Below the pieces are notes generated by a model, which saw only the letters and a program-made list of their open reading frames with translations, ran no database searches and was not told the DNA's origin. From the NCBI GenBank assembly GCA_900771365.1, contig CAAGNU010000075.1, positions 1 through 9,720 of the forward strand: a stretch of 9,720 nucleotides of DNA. The letters are read 5' to 3'. Position 1 is the first letter of the stretch. Every line of letters begins with the position of its first letter. Source of the stretch: Bacteroidales bacterium. GTDB lineage: Bacteria; Bacteroidota; Bacteroidia; Bacteroidales; P3. The position numbers and the translations under genes were made by a program. Below, piece by piece: positions 7,559-9,720 of this stretch.

Positions 7559-7798
7559 ATGAAGAAATATATCCTCATCCTCGCCGCCACGGCTTCCCTG
7601 CTTGCCGCAGGCTGCTCCAAAAAGGTCAAATGCGAATGCACGACCATCTCGGGCGCTCCCGAAATCACCTACATCAACGCCAACAACGGTATCTCCTGCA
7701 AGAAGATCACCAAGCTCGGCTTCGAACGCCAGGTAGATGGCAAGTATGTTCGCGAGCTCAAAGACGTGGCCTGCGAGACCTTCAAGGGCGACGAATAA
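7559..7798 (+). CDS. Small Cys-rich lipoprotein (second paralogue)
   Basis: 79 residues, with a type II signal peptide, MKKYILILAATASLLAAG|C, and a lipidated Cys19. The cysteine pattern is Cys25-x-Cys27 (CEC), Cys47 after a Gly (GISC), and Cys72 near the end. Its first residues (MKKY, lipid Cys at 19, CxC at 25/27) match the upstream gene position for position, although the rest of the sequence has diverged. This suggests duplication within the locus or strong constraint on the thiols. It is Lys-rich after the anchor and has no recognised domain. It lies 75 bp after the first lipoprotein gene and is followed by a 16-bp hairpin, which probably ends this transcript before the MauE-thioredoxin gene. 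Confidence 0.8.
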   Translation: MKKYILILAATASLLAAGCSKKVKCECTTISGAPEITYINANNGISCKKITKLGFERQVDGKYVRELKDVACETFKGDE

Positions 7799-7820
7799 TC
7801 CCAGCCGTTTCGGGTACTAA

Positions 7821-7861
7821 GAAGAATTAAGAGTGGCATCCACAACCACTCTTAATTCTTC
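7821..7861 (+). terminator. Hairpin terminator after the second lipoprotein gene
   Basis: A perfect 16-bp stem, 7821-7836 with 7846-7861 (gaagaattaagagtgg and its complement), has a 9-nt loop and begins 22 bases after the stop. It is not followed by a T-run. It divides the lipoprotein pair from the downstream membrane-protein gene. The remaining 120 bases before 7982 show no TAnnTTTG promoter; only a weak 7-bp inverted repeat (7880-7886 / 7935-7941) is visible. Confidence 0.6.
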
Positions 7862-7981
7862 CATTATCATTCTCGCGAAACAAGGCTTGCGCATAGTTGC
7901 CCCACCTCTCGGCTACCGCCCCCCAGCACGTATGGCCTTGTCCGTCTCCGCAACATAGACAATAATAACAGCGAAAACAAT

Positions 7982-8917
7982 ATGAAAACTTTTGAATCCA
8001 AATTTCTCCGCATCCTTGCCTCCTGTGTGAGGGTGATACTGGGATGTTTCTTCCTCGTTTCTGCCGCAGCCAAGCTGCTTAACATGGACGAATTTGAGAT
8101 ATACGTCTTCTCCTACAACATCCTGCCGCTCAACCTCTCCTTCCTTGCCGCACGCCTCGTGGTGGTGGGCGAAGCGCTCATCGGCGCGGGCCTCATCTCC
8201 CACATCTGGAAGAAGTTTATCGACACGACTACGCTCATCGTGCTCACGCTCTTCACCATTTTTCTGGGCTATGCAGCCATCATTGGCCGCACAGACAGCT
8301 GCCAATGTATGGGCCAGCTCGTCGACCTCGACCCGATGCAGTCCATCCTCAAGAACGCCGTGCTCATGCTCGTCCTCCTTTTTGCCATGGGAGCCAAGGA
8401 GTGGAGCTGGCGTCCCAAATGGTTCATCTGGGTGCCTGTGATGATTATCCCCTTCGTGGTGGTCTTCTGCATCTCCTGCCCCGACAACTGGATGTACCCC
8501 CAAGGCGAAGAACAATACGACCATGAATACTTCAGCAAAGCCATGTCGTCCGAGGGCGACCTTGCCGACCTCCACCTCACCGAGGGGCGCCACCTCGTGG
8601 CCTTCCTCTCCTCCACCTGTCATCTCTGCCAGATGGCCAACGATAAGATAACCCACATCTATCGCCGCAACGACATCGACTCCTCGCTCATCGTCTACAT
8701 CACCTACGCCAAGGACAGCACCATCGCGCCCCTCACCATAGAGGACACCTCCTTCAAGCGCCCCTGCTACATCGTCCCGCCCATGACCTTCGCCTTCATC
8801 ACCTACGGACAGCGTCCCATGGTCTTCCTCATCGAGGACGGCGAGGTCGAAGCCACCTTCCACTATCGCAACATCAACGAGGGCGACATTGTCAAATTCT
8901 TTAAAAAGCAAGACTGA
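7982..8917 (+). CDS. MauE/DoxX-type redox membrane protein fused to a thioredoxin-like domain
   Basis: 311 residues. Five membrane segments are predicted: about 12-33, 53-75, 83-102, 123-138 and 147-165. Basic residues lie at the N-terminus, in HIWKKF (74-79) and in KEWSWRPK (139-146). By the positive-inside rule this places the N-terminus in the cytoplasm and the C-terminal domain in the periplasm. The first four segments resemble MauE/DoxX proteins: E64 in VGEALIG, and DSCQCMG with Cys107-x-Cys109 followed by LKN before the next helix. Cys163-x-x-Cys166 sits at the periplasmic end of helix five. A thioredoxin-like domain follows, with AFLSSTCHLCQMAND (CxxC Cys213/Cys216) and a Pro-rich PCYIVPP segment with Cys262. 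MauE-type proteins are known as partners in periplasmic disulfide chemistry; thiol-disulfide exchange here is inferred. Its TGA overlaps the next ATG. Confidence 0.88.
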   Translation: MKTFESKFLRILASCVRVILGCFFLVSAAAKLLNMDEFEIYVFSYNILPLNLSFLAARLVVVGEALIGAGLISHIWKKFIDTTTLIVLTLFTIFLGYAAIIGRTDSCQCMGQLVDLDPMQSILKNAVLMLVLLFAMGAKEWSWRPKWFIWVPVMIIPFVVVFCISCPDNWMYPQGEEQYDHEYFSKAMSSEGDLADLHLTEGRHLVAFLSSTCHLCQMANDKITHIYRRNDIDSSLIVYITYAKDSTIAPLTIEDTSFKRPCYIVPPMTFAFITYGQRPMVFLIEDGEVEATFHYRNINEGDIVKFFKKQD

Positions 8918-9132
8918 TGAAACGGACGTTCGCACTCCTCGCCCTGCTCCTCGTGGCCACGCTGACGCTCAGCGGCTGCAAGAAGCAATGCCGCTGCTAC
9001 AAATACAACGGCATCGATATCGACTACTTCACCCCCGACGAAGTGCGGGCTCAGGGCAAGACCTGCTACGAGATGCGCTACTACAGCAACCTCGTCACCC
9101 CGCGCTACTCCTTCTGCGAATGGGACTACTAA
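8917..9132 (+). CDS. Small Cys-rich lipoprotein (third paralogue)
   Basis: 71 residues. The start overlaps the stop of the MauE-thioredoxin gene (TGATG, 8915-8919), so translation is probably coupled and the two products are likely made together. The signal peptide ends in TLSG|C with lipidated Cys21. Then come Cys25-x-Cys27 (CRC), Cys50 after a Gly (GKTC) and Cys67 (FCEWDY), the same layout as the two upstream lipoproteins. The C-terminus is rich in Tyr and Trp. No known domain is recognised. The one-base overlap is the strongest link in the locus between this lipoprotein family and the redox membrane protein. A substrate, electron carrier or assembly-partner role is inferred, not shown. Confidence 0.82.
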   Translation: MKRTFALLALLLVATLTLSGCKKQCRCYKYNGIDIDYFTPDEVRAQGKTCYEMRYYSNLVTPRYSFCEWDY

Positions 9133-9167
9133 CCCCTCCGCAGCCATCCTATCTATAAAACCCGCCA

Positions 9168-9210
9168 ACAAGGGCGAAAGGAACGCCGCTTCCTTTCGCC
9201 CTTGTGCCAT
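9168..9210 (+). terminator. Hairpin terminator ending the redox/lipoprotein cluster
   Basis: A perfect 16-bp stem, 9168-9183 with 9190-9205 (acaagggcgaaaggaa and its complement), has a 6-nt loop. It starts 35 bases after the stop of the third lipoprotein. The + strand tail has few T residues. On the minus strand the stem is followed by tggcgggtttt, so it might also stop leftward transcripts. Confidence 0.7.
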
Positions 9211-9385
9211 TCTTCCATAGGTCCCCTCCCCAGCTGGCCGCCATCCACCGCAACCCAGTCAGCCTGGCCGTCCCAGCCAGCCGCACCAGCTCCAGCACCT
9301 GTGTCCAATAAAAATCTGGCATCTCTCAAAATCCTTCCACAAGAATTATTTGGAAGCGAGGCGATGCTGGCCTCGGCCCATATCT

Positions 9386-9468
9386 CTGTAGCACGACCTC
9401 CTATCGGAAGCCGCCACACTGCAAAAGCCGAAGAAAGAATCTTCAAGCAGATTTCCCGAGTGCTACAG
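9386..9468. repeat. Inverted repeat CTGTAGCAC...GTGCTACAG enclosing 65 bp
   Basis: The arms 9386-9394 and 9460-9468 are perfect 9-bp inverted copies. Inside, ctgc/gcag and gaaga/tcttc can stack as an inner hairpin, so the whole segment could fold as a branched structure. It may be part of a structured RNA or an extragenic element. No transposase or target-site duplication is evident. Confidence 0.4.
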
Positions 9469-9572
9469 CGATAAAAGCGGCACGTTTTAGGGGTATGAAA
9501 CAAGGTAAAAAATAGGGTAACACGCTTTATGTTAAAACTTTAATATCATGCACCATTCAACGAAAGGCGATG

Positions 9573-9580
9573 CAAAGATA
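9573..9580 (-). promoter_or_regulatory. Minus-strand -7 promoter box
   Basis: Read on the minus strand this is TATCTTTG followed by CA, an exact TAnnTTTG match. Nineteen bases upstream lies TTTC, one mismatch from the -33 TTTG. It would drive transcription leftward into the gene-free stretch, where no ATG-initiated reading frame of any length follows. Confidence 0.5.
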
Positions 9581-9683
9581 CGAAAAAAAACTCACATACG
9601 AAATTATTGTTGTCCGCTAAAACTTCGTGCCTCGCGTGCGCGAGTATGCATGCACATGTAAATCTCGAAAAATTAAAATTTGG

Positions 9684-9716
9684 GCTGGCTCCTGCCTGAG
9701 GAGTCAGCTTTTTTTT
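9684..9716 (+). terminator. Strong intrinsic terminator
   Basis: GCTGGCTCCT (9684-9693) pairs with AGGAGTCAGC (9699-9708) through a 10-bp stem with one G-U pair and a 5-nt loop, followed by eight T residues. This is the most classical terminator in the window, yet no + strand gene precedes it within 550 bases. On the minus strand the stem is followed by ccaaattttaattttt, so it may also serve a leftward gene outside the window. Confidence 0.75.
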
Positions 9717-9720
9717 GTAA

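Larger units (their letters stand above)
9206..9683. other. Gene-free stretch with structure but no supported CDS
   Basis: About 480 bases without a convincing gene. Open frames exist on both strands: + 9202-9474 starts inside the preceding hairpin, and minus 9503-9153 needs a TTG start and runs through that hairpin. Neither has a recognisable domain. The left part (9225-9300) is a CCAGC-rich low-complexity run. The middle holds the 9-bp inverted repeat at 9386-9468. The right part is AT-rich and contains a minus-strand promoter box at 9573-9580 and the short palindrome ctcgcgtgcgcgag at 9631-9644. Confidence 0.5.

Noticed and set aside
7238..7798. The two lipoprotein genes as a metal-binding metallothionein pair
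   Set aside because: Only four cysteines per mature chain apart from the anchor, with no CxxC clusters or His; paired disulfides fit better.
7913..8935. 340-codon open frame on the minus strand across the MauE-thioredoxin gene
   Set aside because: The product is a run of Glu, Asp, Gly, Val and His without any domain, as expected from the complement of a GC-rich, C-ending codon gene. The + strand protein has clear membrane and thioredoxin features.
9386..9468. Small transposable element (MITE) bounded by the 9-bp inverted repeat
   Set aside because: No target-site duplication, no second copy in the window and no transposase; the arms are short enough to be RNA stems.
9202..9474. 90-codon + strand frame after the last lipoprotein
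   Set aside because: It begins inside the arm of the terminator hairpin, its first third is Pro/Ala/Ser low complexity, and no domain is recognised. The C-terminal part looks somewhat protein-like, so it is left open in the gene-free entry rather than called.
9153..9503. 116-codon minus-strand frame starting with TTG
   Set aside because: It has no ATG start, reads through the hairpin at 9168-9205 and has no domain. A non-coding transcript is as likely.

Overview
The window reads as a chromosomal segment of a Bacteroidales bacterium, perhaps Prevotella-like; this is inference from sequence character. The support is a C-terminal type IX secretion (T9SS) sorting domain, -7 boxes of the TAnnTTTG type, A-rich start regions in place of strong Shine-Dalgarno sites, small Bacteroidetes-style lipoproteins and moderately high GC with C-ending codons. 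All supported genes are on the + strand. I see no tRNA, rRNA, CRISPR array or transposase.

Layout. Positions 2-649: 3' end of a secreted protein with two InlB-type B repeats and a T9SS tail, closed by a hairpin. 650-916: intergenic region with a 23-bp dyad and a good promoter. 917-2632: exported caspase-fold protein with a divergent OmpA-like region, in which the expected catalytic Cys is Ser. 2704-3066: small macro-domain-like protein (A1S_2505-type). 3155-3874: exported DUF4412-like protein. 3968-6400: complete ftsK. 6467-7108: class I O-methyltransferase. 7238-9132: accessory redox-like cluster of two small Cys-rich lipoproteins, a MauE/DoxX-type membrane protein fused to a thioredoxin-like domain, and a third Cys-rich lipoprotein overlapping it by one base. 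9133-9720: no convincing gene, but structured, with hairpins, a 9-bp inverted repeat, a minus-strand promoter and a strong terminator.

The best candidate for an undescribed system is the 7238-9132 cluster. The three lipoproteins (81, 79 and 71 aa) all carry a CxC pair at residues 25 and 27 of the precursor, a third Cys shortly after a Gly, and a fourth near the C-terminus. The membrane protein between them has its own CxC, a CxxC at the predicted periplasmic membrane edge, and a thioredoxin CHLC motif, all predicted on the periplasmic side. A redox relay acting on, or through, a paralogous family of thiol lipoproteins is a testable hypothesis. The second point of interest is the Cys-to-Ser caspase-like protein, with a macro-like gene directly downstream. 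A 26-bp promoter/leader segment with only two mismatches lies in front of both the caspase-like gene and the lipoprotein cluster.
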